Assembly (NCBI GenBank): GCA_019639075.1
Contig: JAHBSO010000012.1
Coordinates: forward strand, 21,811-85,810
Length of the DNA stretch: 64,000 nt
Reading direction: 5' to 3'
Origin: Actinomycetota bacterium
Lineage (GTDB): Bacteria > Actinomycetota > Acidimicrobiia > Acidimicrobiales > Iamiaceae
Shown here: positions 51,739-64,000 of the stretch, one piece after another
How the letters are laid out: each line of letters starts with the position of its first letter
Position numbering within the stretch: position 1 is the stretch's first letter
The notes under the pieces: generated by a model
Told to the model about the DNA's origin: nothing
Database searches by the model: none
Seen by the model: the letters and a program-made list of their open reading frames with translations, nothing else
Translations under genes and position numbers: made by a program

Positions 51739-53058
51739 ATGACGGCGGACGTCGAAGGCGAGACGAACGAGTTCAGCGACCCTTCGGGCACGTTCGCGTC
51801 CCTGGCCGCGCAGCTCACCGAGTTGGCGCCGCTGCTCGATGGCGGCCTGGACGGGTCGACGGTCGGTGAGCGCCGGCAGGCGGTGGTGACGTTGTGCTCG
51901 GCGTTGGACCGGATCGAGGCCGCGACGGCGACGGTCGCCGGTGTCGCGGAAGATCGGTTCGACCATGTGCTGGACGGTGCCCGGTCGATGGCGACGTGGA
52001 TGTGTGCCCGTACGGAGACCGACCGCCCCCGGGCCCACGCCCTGCTGGGCCTGCACGGCTCGCTCGAACGCTTCGACACGATCGCGGCGGCGTGGCGGTC
52101 CGGGGTGATCGGCACCGCCAAGGTCAAGGCGATGCTCAAGGCCGGCCACGGGCTCGAAGAAGAGCTGGTCCGCGACCAGGCCGCCCTGTTGGAGCACATC
52201 GCACCGCTGCGGGTCGGTTCGGCCCGGGCGGTGTTGATCCGGTGGCGCCACGCCGTGCTCGCCGACCGCGACGAGTCCCCCGACGATCCACGGCCCACCG
52301 ACCAACCCGTCAACAGCATCCGCTTCGCACCCGGCGTCGGCTCGGAGACGAACGCGACCACCATTCTCGATCCGCTCCACGCCGCGGAGTTCCGCAGCAT
52401 CGTCGACGCCGAGGTCGACCGGCTCTTCCGCACCGGCCACTACACCGCCGATGACGGCATGACGCTGGAGGAACGCCGCCTCGACGCCCAACTCGAGCTG
52501 ATGCGCCGCGGGGCGCTCGTCCAGACCGAGGGCGGCGAAGCCAAGCGGTCCGTGATCCTGCTCGTCGATGTCCGCCACCTGATGCCGGGCCTCGACATCT
52601 CGGCGGTGGAACGGGCGTTGTGGCCGTGCGGTACCACCGACGGCACCCCGCTCGCCCGCCAGGACGTCCTCGACACCCTCGTCGCCGACCCGGCCGTCAC
52701 CGCCGTCCTCGGGTTCTACGGCCTCACCGGCCGCTTCCGCCCCGTCGGCGAGGTCACCACGAACCGCGTCGCCAACGCGTCGCAGCGCCGGATGCTCAAA
52801 GCCCGCGACCAGGGCTGCATGTGGCCCGGCTGCGACACCCCTGCCACCCGCACGAGAGCACATCACGAACCGCCCTTCGAACGATCGAAGCGCACGACGA
52901 CCGACGAACTGGTCTCCCTCTGCCATCACCACCACCGATGTCGCCACGACGAAGGCTTCACCATCGACCTCGCCCCCGACGGCGACCTCACCGTCCGAAG
53001 GCCCGACGGCACACCACTCCCAGCAGAACCACCCGGACACAAGCTCCCTCCCGCCTGA
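51739..53058 (+). CDS. 13E12/DUF222 protein with a C-terminal HNH motif
   Basis: A 439-aa member of the 13E12 repeat family. DUF222 occupies about residues 25-330. The HNH-type region (355-410) has CMWPGC (Cys360, Cys365), AHHEPPF (His375-376) and [14 protein letters not shown]. The Asn usual in the middle of HNH is Glu here (TTTDEL, Glu390), so nuclease activity is uncertain. ATG at 51739 lies seven bases after the -10 TAGACT (leaderless). SOS control of 13E12 genes is known in Mycobacterium tuberculosis and agrees with this layout. Confidence 0.9.
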   Translation: MTADVEGETNEFSDPSGTFASLAAQLTELAPLLDGGLDGSTVGERRQAVVTLCSALDRIEAATATVAGVAEDRFDHVLDGARSMATWMCARTETDRPRAHALLGLHGSLERFDTIAAAWRSGVIGTAKVKAMLKAGHGLEEELVRDQAALLEHIAPLRVGSARAVLIRWRHAVLADRDESPDDPRPTDQPVNSIRFAPGVGSETNATTILDPLHAAEFRSIVDAEVDRLFRTGHYTADDGMTLEERRLDAQLELMRRGALVQTEGGEAKRSVILLVDVRHLMPGLDISAVERALWPCGTTDGTPLARQDVLDTLVADPAVTAVLGFYGLTGRFRPVGEVTTNRVANASQRRMLKARDQGCMWPGCDTPATRTRAHHEPPFERSKRTTTDELVSLCHHHHRCRHDEGFTIDLAPDGDLTVRRPDGTPLPAEPPGHKLPPA

Positions 53059-53095
53059 TCTCGAGCGAGCGACGTTTCCCCGTTCCTCCCCCGTT

Positions 53096-53121
53096 CCTTG
53101 AGCGAGCGAAGCGAGTCGAAA
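53096..53121. repeat. Dispersed TTGAGCGAGCGAAGCGAGTC repeat
   Basis: A copy of the 9.03 kb element lies between the 13E12 gene and uvrB, followed by GAAAGG. It sits just before the uvrB promoter. Confidence 0.6.
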
Positions 53122-53168
53122 GGCGCGGCCCGGCGGGATCGTCAGGGGGGCTCCGTATCATGCGACCC

Positions 53169-55202
<2,034 letters not shown>

Positions 55203-55236
55203 AGCGATACCCGTCCAGCGTGCTTCCGGTAGGGCT

Positions 55237-55271
55237 AGTCTGATGACTTAGTTCATTGCGGAGGAAGCATG
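55237..55271 (+). promoter_or_regulatory. Promoter of the Phd/VapC pair
   Basis: TAGTCT (55237-55242) is a likely -10. GGAGGAAG follows seven bases before ATG 55272. An imperfect ATGA/TCAT inverted repeat lies between the two and could bind the antitoxin. Confidence 0.5.
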
Positions 55272-55502
55272 ATGGGGCGAACGGTGAACGTGCACGAGGC
55301 GAAGACGCACCTGTCGCGACTGCTCGAGGACGTGCGACACGGCGAGGAGATCGTCATCGCAAAGGCGGGACGGCCGTGCGCTCGTCTCGTGCCGATCGGG
55401 CCTGTCGACGGTCGGCGTCGCCCGGGCGGGGTGGTCGGGCGACTCGGTGACGAGTTCTTCGACGATCTGCCGGACGACGAGCTCGCCGCCTGGGAGGCCT
55501 GA
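55272..55502 (+). CDS. Phd/YefM-type antitoxin
   Basis: A 76-aa antitoxin. The start RTVNVHEAKTHLSRLLEDV and EEIVIAKAGRPCARLVPI are the Phd/VapB signature. The C-terminal acidic tail (FFDDLPDDELAAWEA) would bind the toxin. ATG 55272 is preferred over ATG 55269 by spacing to GGAGGA. The toxin gene starts four bases after its stop. Confidence 0.88.
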   Translation: MGRTVNVHEAKTHLSRLLEDVRHGEEIVIAKAGRPCARLVPIGPVDGRRRPGGVVGRLGDEFFDDLPDDELAAWEA

Positions 55503-55506
55503 GGAC

Positions 55507-55893
55507 TTGGAAGCGCTCCTCGACACCCACGTCCTCATCTGGTGGTGGACGGAGGACGATCGCTTGTCCGATCAGGCCGCAGAGGTGATCGCCGACGTCG
55601 AGAACCGAATCGTCGTCAGCGCGGCCAGTGCGTGGGAGATCGCGACCAAGGATCGCATCGGCAAGTTGGGTGAGTTGAGCGGGCTGGGAGACCGCTTCGC
55701 CGAGCTCGTCGGCGCGCACGGCTTCAGCCACCTGGCGGTCGATCACCGCCACGCAGCCTGGGCCGGCGGCCATCCCGCTCCGCATCGCGATCCCTTCGAC
55801 CGGATGTTGGCCGCGCAGGCACACCTCGAGGGTCTGGCGCTGGTGTCGCGCGACCGTGCGTTCGATGACTTCGGGGTCGACACGATCTGGTGA
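55507..55893 (+). CDS. vapC: PIN-domain ribonuclease toxin (VapC-like)
   Basis: A 128-aa PIN domain. Acidic residues Asp6 ([11 protein letters not shown]), Glu in [11 protein letters not shown], and Asp in [13 protein letters not shown] and [10 protein letters not shown] form the metal site. Length is normal for VapC. TTG start at 55507 with GAGG just upstream; no better start is available in frame. With the upstream antitoxin it is an intact toxin-antitoxin pair, placed between uvrB and uvrA. Confidence 0.88.
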   Translation: MEALLDTHVLIWWWTEDDRLSDQAAEVIADVENRIVVSAASAWEIATKDRIGKLGELSGLGDRFAELVGAHGFSHLAVDHRHAAWAGGHPAPHRDPFDRMLAAQAHLEGLALVSRDRAFDDFGVDTIW

Positions 55894-55926
55894 GCCGCGG
55901 TCGACGGTCACCCGACCGGGCGGGTT

Positions 55927-55938
55927 CAACACGTGTTG
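55927..55938. promoter_or_regulatory. 12-bp perfect palindrome between vapC and uvrA
   Basis: CAACACGTGTTG is a perfect palindrome 66 bases upstream of the uvrA SOS box. It could bind an unknown regulator of uvrA or be part of the vapC 3' end. No match to a site I know. Confidence 0.35.
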
Positions 55939-56003
55939 GACGAGCTCCAGTACACCTCGACAGAACCCTGGTCCGCCTGAGCCGGGAGGCGCCGACCCAA
56001 CTG

Positions 56004-56017
56004 CGAACAGGTGTTCG
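56004..56017. promoter_or_regulatory. SOS (LexA) box upstream of uvrA
   Basis: CGAACAGGTGTTCG, identical to the box at 51711. It lies 22 bases upstream of the -10 TAGGCT (56040-56045), covering the -35 region, where bound LexA would prevent initiation. Confidence 0.88.
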
Positions 56018-56053
56018 CTCGATCGGTTGCGGGGGGCGGTAGGCTCCACGCTC

Positions 56054-58903
<2,850 letters not shown>

Positions 58904-58954
58904 CCGCGGCGGGGATCACCCACCGGCGCTCCCGGCTCTGGGACGCTGATGGGC

Positions 58955-59278
58955 ATGCCTGGACCGCTCGAGCCCGATGGGCTCTACCACCTCGCGACCC
59001 CCGACGCGTGGGACGCGTCGCGCGCTGCGGGTGAGATCGCGCCGCCGTCACTCGTCGACGAGGGCTTCGTCCACTGCTCGTGGGGTCGCCAGGTGGCCGG
59101 CACGGTGGCGAAGCACTTCGCGGGGGCCGCCGACGTGCTGGCGCTGCGCCTCGACGTCGCCCGGGTCGCCGACGACCTGATCGAGGAGGACAGCTACGGC
59201 TCCGGCCAGGCCTTTCCCCACGTGTACCGCCCGATCCCGACCGATGCGGTGACCGCCGTCGCCGTGGCCAAACCTTGA
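58955..59278 (+). CDS. DUF952 family protein
   Basis: A 107-aa protein. DGLYHLATPDAWDASRAAGEI, then GFVHCSWGRQVAGTVAKHF and FPHVYRPIPTDAV, match the DUF952 pattern. This domain resembles glutathione S-transferase-linked or ADP-ribosyl-type folds but its biochemistry is not known. ATG at 58955 with GACGCT seven bases upstream, a weak leaderless -10. It lies just after uvrA. Confidence 0.82.
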   Translation: MPGPLEPDGLYHLATPDAWDASRAAGEIAPPSLVDEGFVHCSWGRQVAGTVAKHFAGAADVLALRLDVARVADDLIEEDSYGSGQAFPHVYRPIPTDAVTAVAVAKP

Positions 59279-59307
59279 TCGCTCCGGTTCGAGGCCGATG
59301 GCAGGGG

Positions 59308-61056
59308 GTGACCCTCACCGAGTCCCCCCACGCGACCGAGGCTCCCGCGCCCCGTCGGCCGACCCGCCGTCGGAGCTCGCCGCTCGGGCACCCGCTGCTC
59401 GGCGTGATCCTGCTGGTCGCGGCCTACGTCGGCCTGTCGTTCCTCAACGACCCGTCCGGCTACCTGGGGACCGACACCGGCGGCAAGGTGCTGACGCTCC
59501 AGGCGATGGAGGCCCGTGGGGACGTCGGCCACCTCGACGTCGGCTACTGGGCCGAGGAGTGGGACCCGAACGGCGACCTCCACGGGTACTGGGGCACCAA
59601 CCGCTCCACCGACGGCGCCTGGGTGCAGGTCACGACGGTCCCCATGGTCCTCGCGGCCGGACCGCTCTGGGACGCCGGCGGCTACCGCTCGACCCTCGCC
59701 CTGCCGATGCTCGGCGGTGTGCTCACCGCGCTGGCGGCCCGGGCACTGGCCGGTCGGCTGGGCGGTGACCGACGGGCACGGTCGCTGGCGTTCTGGGTGA
59801 CCGGACTGGCCGGGCCGGTCCTGCTGTACGCGCTCGACCTCTGGGAGCACACGCTCGGGTTGGCGGCCATGGCGTGGGCCACGGTGTTCCTGCTCGACGC
59901 CGCCGGTGACGAGCGCACGTCCCGCGGTCGGCTGGCGCTGGCCGCCGCGGCGGGCGTCCTGTGGGGCGTCGGGTTCTCGATGCGGACCGAGGCGCTCCTC
60001 TACGGCGCGGTCCTGACCGCGATCGTCTGCCTCGACGGCGCCCGCCGACGACGGTGGGGGCGTGCCGTCCAGGTCGGCGCGGCATCCGCGGTGGGCGTCG
60101 GCATCGGGATCGCGGCCAACTCGCTGCTGGAGCAGACGGTCCTCGGTTCGACGATGCGCAACGGACGGGCGGGCGGCGCGGCCGGCGTCGGTGGCTCGGA
60201 GGCGACGACCCGGCTGCGCGAGGGCCTCATCACCACCTTCGGGCTCGACGCCGGGAGCACCGGCGTGGTGCTCGGCATCGTGGCGGTCGTCGCGCTCGGC
60301 ATGCTGGTCCGAAGGGCGGTCCGTCCGGGTTGGACCTTCGACCGGCCCGACGTCGTGCTCGGCGCGCTGGCCGTGTGCCCGGTCCTGGTCGGGCTGGCCG
60401 GTGGCCCGGCGTTCGTGCCCGGCTTCCTGATCGCGTCGCCGTTCGCCGTGGCGGGCATCGTGCTCGGCTTCCCGGCGAGCATCGAGCACGACGAGCAGGA
60501 CGACCGCATCCGGTTGCTGACGATCGCCGCCATCGTCGCGCTGCCCCTCGTCTGGGCCTTCCAGTACGTGGGCGGTGCCGGACCGCAGTGGGGAGGCCGC
60601 TACGTGCTGGCCAGCGCGTTCCTGCTCAGCGTGGTCGGTGCGGTGCGCCTGGCCGGTTCGGAGGCGCCGATCCGTCGGTTCGTGCTGGCCGCAGCCGCGG
60701 TGATCACCGCGTTCGGCCTGACGTGGATGGTGGTGCGCACCCACGGGTTCGCGTCGGCGGGGGAGCAGCTGGCGGCCATGGACGACCCCGTGCTGATCGC
60801 GAAGGACTCGACGGGCTTCCTCCCTCGTGAGTTCGTGGCCGAGAACGGCGAGCGTCGCTGGTTGGCGACCCTGGGCGACGACGAGCTCGACCGGGCGGTG
60901 GAGGTCGTCGGTCTGGCGGGCTTCGACCGGTTCGGCGTGCTGGTCCCGGCCGGTGCGACCATGCCCGACGAGCTCGGCGGGATGCGTCGGGTGGGGGTCG
61001 AGCGGGTGCCGCTCGTGTCGGGCGCCGCGCTCGAGGTGGTGCACTATGCCCGCTGA
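59308..61056 (+). CDS. Polytopic membrane protein of unknown function (GT-C-like)
   Basis: A 582-aa protein with about 12 membrane helices, beginning GHPLLGVILLVAAYVGLSFL after a basic, Pro-rich N-terminus. The loop YLGTDTGGKVLTLQAMEARGDVGHLD, with an early acidic pair, recalls GT-C glycosyltransferases. A soluble C-terminal domain (about 500-582) ends LVSGAALEVVHYAR. It begins a run of surface-polysaccharide genes, so a role in sugar transfer is a fair guess. GTG start. Confidence 0.72.
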   Translation: MTLTESPHATEAPAPRRPTRRRSSPLGHPLLGVILLVAAYVGLSFLNDPSGYLGTDTGGKVLTLQAMEARGDVGHLDVGYWAEEWDPNGDLHGYWGTNRSTDGAWVQVTTVPMVLAAGPLWDAGGYRSTLALPMLGGVLTALAARALAGRLGGDRRARSLAFWVTGLAGPVLLYALDLWEHTLGLAAMAWATVFLLDAAGDERTSRGRLALAAAAGVLWGVGFSMRTEALLYGAVLTAIVCLDGARRRRWGRAVQVGAASAVGVGIGIAANSLLEQTVLGSTMRNGRAGGAAGVGGSEATTRLREGLITTFGLDAGSTGVVLGIVAVVALGMLVRRAVRPGWTFDRPDVVLGALAVCPVLVGLAGGPAFVPGFLIASPFAVAGIVLGFPASIEHDEQDDRIRLLTIAAIVALPLVWAFQYVGGAGPQWGGRYVLASAFLLSVVGAVRLAGSEAPIRRFVLAAAAVITAFGLTWMVVRTHGFASAGEQLAAMDDPVLIAKDSTGFLPREFVAENGERRWLATLGDDELDRAVEVVGLAGFDRFGVLVPAGATMPDELGGMRRVGVERVPLVSGAALEVVHYAR

Positions 61057-61080
61057 CCGGCGCGGCGTCGATCGGCGCGC

Positions 61081-62430
61081 ATGACCCGGCGGTTCTCGCT
61101 GCTGGCGACCTTCGCCGGTCCGATCCTCGTGGTGATCGGCATGAGCAAGGTGCACGCGGCCTGGGTGGCCGAGCGGCCCTACGACTACACGGGGTCGTTC
61201 CGGTTCGCGTGGTCGATCGCCTACATCGTGATCCTGCTCGTCACGACCTACGGGCTCGGGCTGCCCGATCTGGCCCGGTCGACCGCGTCCTCGCTGAAGT
61301 TGGCGTTCACCGCCTCGGCGGTCAGCGCCATCGGGATCTCGCTCGTGCAGCTCGTGGTCGGCGACGCGCTGTTGCCTCGGTTCGTGGTGTTCGGCGCAGC
61401 GCTGCTGCTCGTCCCGTGGCAGGTCGCCGTGGGCTGGATCGTCCGACGTGGACTCGACCGCGAGGCCGATCGTGACCGGGTCGTCCTGGTGGCCAGCGAG
61501 AGCGAGGCCGAGCGCCTGACCGACGAGCAGCGCAGCACCCCCGAGAAGCCGTGGCGGCTCGAGGCGCACCTCCGACCCGAGGACGTGGTCGGCGGTGCCG
61601 GGCGCGTCCTGGTCGACACCGTCCTCGCCGGATCGACGGTCGTCGTCCTCGATCGGTCGGCGCTGGTCGAGCCGGAGGTGATCGCACAGGCCGGAGCGGT
61701 GCACGAGTTCGGCATCCGGGTGCGCACCCTCCAGCAGTTCTACGAGGAGTGGCTGGCCAAGCTGCCGATGTCGGAGCTCGAGCGGTCGTCGTTGTTCTTC
61801 GACATCGCCGAGGTCCACCGGGTGCGCTACGGCCGGGCCAAGCGGCTCCTCGACCTGGCCGGCGGCGTCGTCGGGCTCGTGCCGCTCGTGCTCGGCGTGC
61901 CGGCGGTGTGGCTCCTGAACCTGTTCGGCAACCGCGGCCCGCTCCTCTACCGCCAGGAGCGGGTGGGCCGGAACGGCGCCACGTTCACGATCCTCAAGTT
62001 CCGCACGATGCTGCCCGACGATCCCTCGGCGGCCACCGACGCGGCCGGTGGATCGGCGTGGACCACAGAGGACGACCCGCGGATCACCCCGATCGGTCGG
62101 CTCCTCCGCAAGAGCCACCTCGACGAGCTCCCCCAGGTGTGGAACATCGTGCGGGGCGACCTCAGCCTGGTGGGTCCCAGACCGGAACAGCCCCGCTACG
62201 TGCACCAGCTCAGCGGATCGCTCCCGTTCTACGGCATGCGCCACCTCGTCCGGCCCGGCCTCACCGGATGGGCCCAGGTGAAGTACGGCTACGCCGGCGA
62301 CGAGGACGACGCCCTGGAGAAGCTCCAGTACGAGTTCTTCTACCTCCGCCACCAGTCGTTCGGGTTCGACCTGAAGGTCCTCGGCCGCACGATCCGGTCG
62401 GTCCTGGGCAGCGAGGGGGGCGGCCGGTGA
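61081..62430 (+). CDS. Undecaprenyl-phosphate sugar phosphotransferase
   Basis: A 449-aa polyprenyl-phosphate hexose-1-phosphate transferase (bacterial sugar transferase family, as WbaP). Four N-terminal membrane helices and a nucleotide-binding-like central region precede the catalytic part: RLLDLAGGVVGLVPLVLGVPAV, then YRQERVGRNGATFTILKFRTM and the C-terminal SLVGPRPEQPRYV and LVRPGLTGWAQV. It would load the first sugar onto the lipid carrier. ATG at 61081. It overlaps the next gene by four bases. Confidence 0.93.
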   Translation: MTRRFSLLATFAGPILVVIGMSKVHAAWVAERPYDYTGSFRFAWSIAYIVILLVTTYGLGLPDLARSTASSLKLAFTASAVSAIGISLVQLVVGDALLPRFVVFGAALLLVPWQVAVGWIVRRGLDREADRDRVVLVASESEAERLTDEQRSTPEKPWRLEAHLRPEDVVGGAGRVLVDTVLAGSTVVVLDRSALVEPEVIAQAGAVHEFGIRVRTLQQFYEEWLAKLPMSELERSSLFFDIAEVHRVRYGRAKRLLDLAGGVVGLVPLVLGVPAVWLLNLFGNRGPLLYRQERVGRNGATFTILKFRTMLPDDPSAATDAAGGSAWTTEDDPRITPIGRLLRKSHLDELPQVWNIVRGDLSLVGPRPEQPRYVHQLSGSLPFYGMRHLVRPGLTGWAQVKYGYAGDEDDALEKLQYEFFYLRHQSFGFDLKVLGRTIRSVLGSEGGGR

Positions 62431-63425
62431 GCAGGGGAGACCCGACGGTCACGGTCGTGGTCCCGGCCCGCGACGAGGCGGCCGACATCGAACGCTGCTG
62501 TCGCGCGCTCGTCGCCCAGGACCACCCGCACGACGACATCGAGATCGTCGTGGTCGACGGGGCGAGCGACGACGACACGGCCGCGATCGCCCGACGGTCG
62601 CTCGGCACGACCTTCGACCGGGTCGAGGTCGTGCGCAACGAGGTCGGCGCCACCCCGGCCAACCTCAACCGGGGCCTGGCCGAGGCCCGGGGGCGGATCG
62701 TGGTCCGCGTCGACGCCCGCAGCATCGTGCCGCCGGAGTACGTGCGCCGCCTGGTCGAGACCCTCGACGGCGACCCGACGGTCGCGGTGGCCGGCGGCGC
62801 ACAGGTGGCGTCGCCCCGTCGGTCCGGCGCGGCGGCCGTGGGGATCGCCCGGGCGTTGAACAACCGCTTCACCATGGGGTTGTCGCGGTACCGGCGCGGA
62901 GGCCCGAGCGGGCCGTCCGACACCGTGTACCTGGGGTCCTTCCGCACCGACCAGCTCCGCTCGCTGGGCGGCTGGGACGAGCGCCTGCCCACGAACCAGG
63001 ACTTCGACCTCAACCGGAGGATGGCGACGCTCGGGTCGGTGTGGTTCGTGGGGGACCTGTCGGTCGACTACCTGCCGCGGGCCAGCCACGCCGACCTCTG
63101 GCGTCAGTACGTCCGCTTCGGGGGCTGGAAGGTCCGCTACTGGCGGACCACCGGCGATCGGCCCCAGCCCCGTCAGCTGTTGGCGCTCGCCGTCGGACCG
63201 TCGGCCCTCGCCGCCGGGCTCGTCCTCCTCGTCTCGCCGACGCCGGTCCGTCGGGCCGGGCTCGTGGCCGCCGTGGCGGGTGCGGTGGCGGTCGAGGCGG
63301 TGGGCAGCTCGGGACCCGACGGAGGTCTGCGGGCCCGCCTGGCCTCGATCGCGGCCATCGGCTGCGTGTCCGGCGGCTGGTCCTTCGGGGCCTGGCGCGC
63401 GCTCCTGGGACGGGACCCGTCGTGA
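62427..63425 (+). CDS. GT2-family glycosyltransferase
   Basis: A 332-aa transferase. VTVVVPARDEAADIERCCRALV and EIVVVDGASDDDTAAIA form the GT-A nucleotide-binding site, with acidic motif VVRVDARS. A conserved NQDFDLNRRM follows, a likely acceptor/base site. Two C-terminal helices anchor it to the membrane. GTG 62427 overlaps the stop of the sugar-phosphate transferase, so the pair is coupled. Confidence 0.92.
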   Translation: MSRGDPTVTVVVPARDEAADIERCCRALVAQDHPHDDIEIVVVDGASDDDTAAIARRSLGTTFDRVEVVRNEVGATPANLNRGLAEARGRIVVRVDARSIVPPEYVRRLVETLDGDPTVAVAGGAQVASPRRSGAAAVGIARALNNRFTMGLSRYRRGGPSGPSDTVYLGSFRTDQLRSLGGWDERLPTNQDFDLNRRMATLGSVWFVGDLSVDYLPRASHADLWRQYVRFGGWKVRYWRTTGDRPQPRQLLALAVGPSALAAGLVLLVSPTPVRRAGLVAAVAGAVAVEAVGSSGPDGGLRARLASIAAIGCVSGGWSFGAWRALLGRDPS

Positions 63426-63552
63426 CCGGGGGGAACCACCACCCGGCGTGGTGCCGGACCTACACTTCGACACGCTCGACTCGCCCGCGATCGTCCACTG
63501 ACCTGGGTGAGCGGCGGCTCCGCCGCACCCTGCAACAGGTGAACCACTGACG

Positions 63553-64000
63553 ATGGCCGACCCCTCCACCCCGCTGCCCTTCATCGACCTCGACGCGCAG
63601 CGACGCCGCCTCGGCGCCTCCGTCGACGCCGCCATCGCCCGGGTGCTCGACCACGGTCGGTTCGTCCTCGGACCGGAGGTCGACCGCCTGGAGCACGAGC
63701 TGGCCGAGCGCTCGGGGGTCGGGCGGGTCGTCACCGTGGGCAGCGGTACCGACGCGCTCCTGCTCACGCTCCGGGCCTGGGGCATCGGGCCGGGCGACGC
63801 CGTCCTGGTGCCGGCGTTCACCTTCGTGGCCACCGGCGAGGTGGTCGCGCTCCTCGGCGCCACCCCGATCTTCTGCGACGTCACGCCCGACGGCGCGCTG
63901 CTCGATCCGGCGGAGATCCCGCTCGGCGTCGCGGCGGCCGAGGCCCAGGGGCTCACCCCGCGGGCCGTCGTGCCGGTCGGGCTCTACGGCCAGCCCGTCG
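63553..64000 (+). CDS. DegT/DnrJ/EryC1 aminotransferase, cut by the window end
   Basis: The first 149 residues of a sugar aminotransferase. PLPFIDLDAQRRRL, RFVLGPEVDRLEHELAE, the PLP-phosphate loop GSGTDALLLTLRA and the segment GDAVLVPAFTFVATGEVVALLGA are family marks. The Lys region lies beyond the window, so catalytic class cannot be checked. ATG at 63553. TACACT at 63461-63466 may be its -10. It most likely makes an amino sugar for the polysaccharide assembled by the genes upstream. Confidence 0.88.
   Translation, partial: MADPSTPLPFIDLDAQRRRLGASVDAAIARVLDHGRFVLGPEVDRLEHELAERSGVGRVVTVGSGTDALLLTLRAWGIGPGDAVLVPAFTFVATGEVVALLGATPIFCDVTPDGALLDPAEIPLGVAAAEAQGLTPRAVVPVGLYGQPV

Noticed and set aside
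49174..53040. Very long open frame on the minus strand through coaE and the 13E12 gene
   Set aside because: Only the first 559 codons counted from ATG 50853 show kinase domains. The upstream part is low-complexity shadow of genes on the other strand, typical of high GC.

Overview
The window is chromosomal DNA from a very GC-rich actinobacterium. GTG starts are common and several genes overlap by four bases. Putative -10 hexamers (TANNNT) often sit 6-9 bases before the start codon, which suggests many leaderless mRNAs. Menaquinone genes, a 13E12/DUF222 HNH protein under an actinobacterial-type SOS box, an Rpf-like resuscitation factor and a deazaflavin-type nitroreductase fit Actinobacteria. 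An Acidimicrobiia-like lineage (Ilumatobacter/Iamia relatives) is my inference, not proven by the sequence. No phage, insertion sequence, rRNA or CRISPR array is visible. No gene-free stretch exceeds about 300 bases.

Positions 1-20.9 kb form a catabolic island for acyl-CoA or cyclic substrates. It holds three acyl-CoA dehydrogenases, a branched-chain-type ABC importer, a DDN-like reductase, a WS/DGAT acyltransferase, a TetR and a MarR regulator, three SDR dehydrogenases, an acyl-CoA synthetase, an amidohydrolase, an enoyl-CoA hydratase and a SnoaL-like protein. Seven promoters here carry one palindrome (consensus TTGAYTSARTCAA). A nested divergent pair of operons carries two copies of a second palindrome (TRTAACANNGTTACA). 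I read this as two regulons, probably governed by the MarR and TetR proteins encoded in the island. A PLP enzyme of the DegT family with His in place of the Schiff-base Lys belongs to the first regulon. A MazEF-like toxin-antitoxin pair is embedded in the island.

Positions 21-28.7 kb hold mixed housekeeping genes: a FGGY kinase, a zinc-ribbon membrane protein, a Bax-inhibitor-1 protein, DUF983, tRNA-Cys, a lipoprotein, a nitroreductase, an Rpf-like factor with a strong terminator, and a CBS protein. Positions 28.7-35.6 kb hold a scattered menaquinone set (menE, menA, menH, menD, menF, menG; menB and menC are not here). A perfect 23-bp inverted repeat lies between the divergent menH and menD. 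Next come yaaA, an IF2_N-like/TM protein, a methyltransferase and rpsA.

Positions 39.9-48.3 kb hold a Tad/Flp pilus cluster (cpaB, cpaE, cpaF, a VWA-TadB fusion, tadC, a polytopic protein and a Flp pilin), followed by a NarL-type two-component system. Positions 50.9-58.9 kb hold DNA repair and metabolism genes: coaE, an SOS-controlled 13E12 protein, uvrB, a Phd/VapC pair and uvrA with an identical SOS box. The last 5 kb start a surface-polysaccharide locus: a polytopic membrane protein, a sugar-phosphate transferase, a GT2 glycosyltransferase and a truncated DegT aminotransferase.
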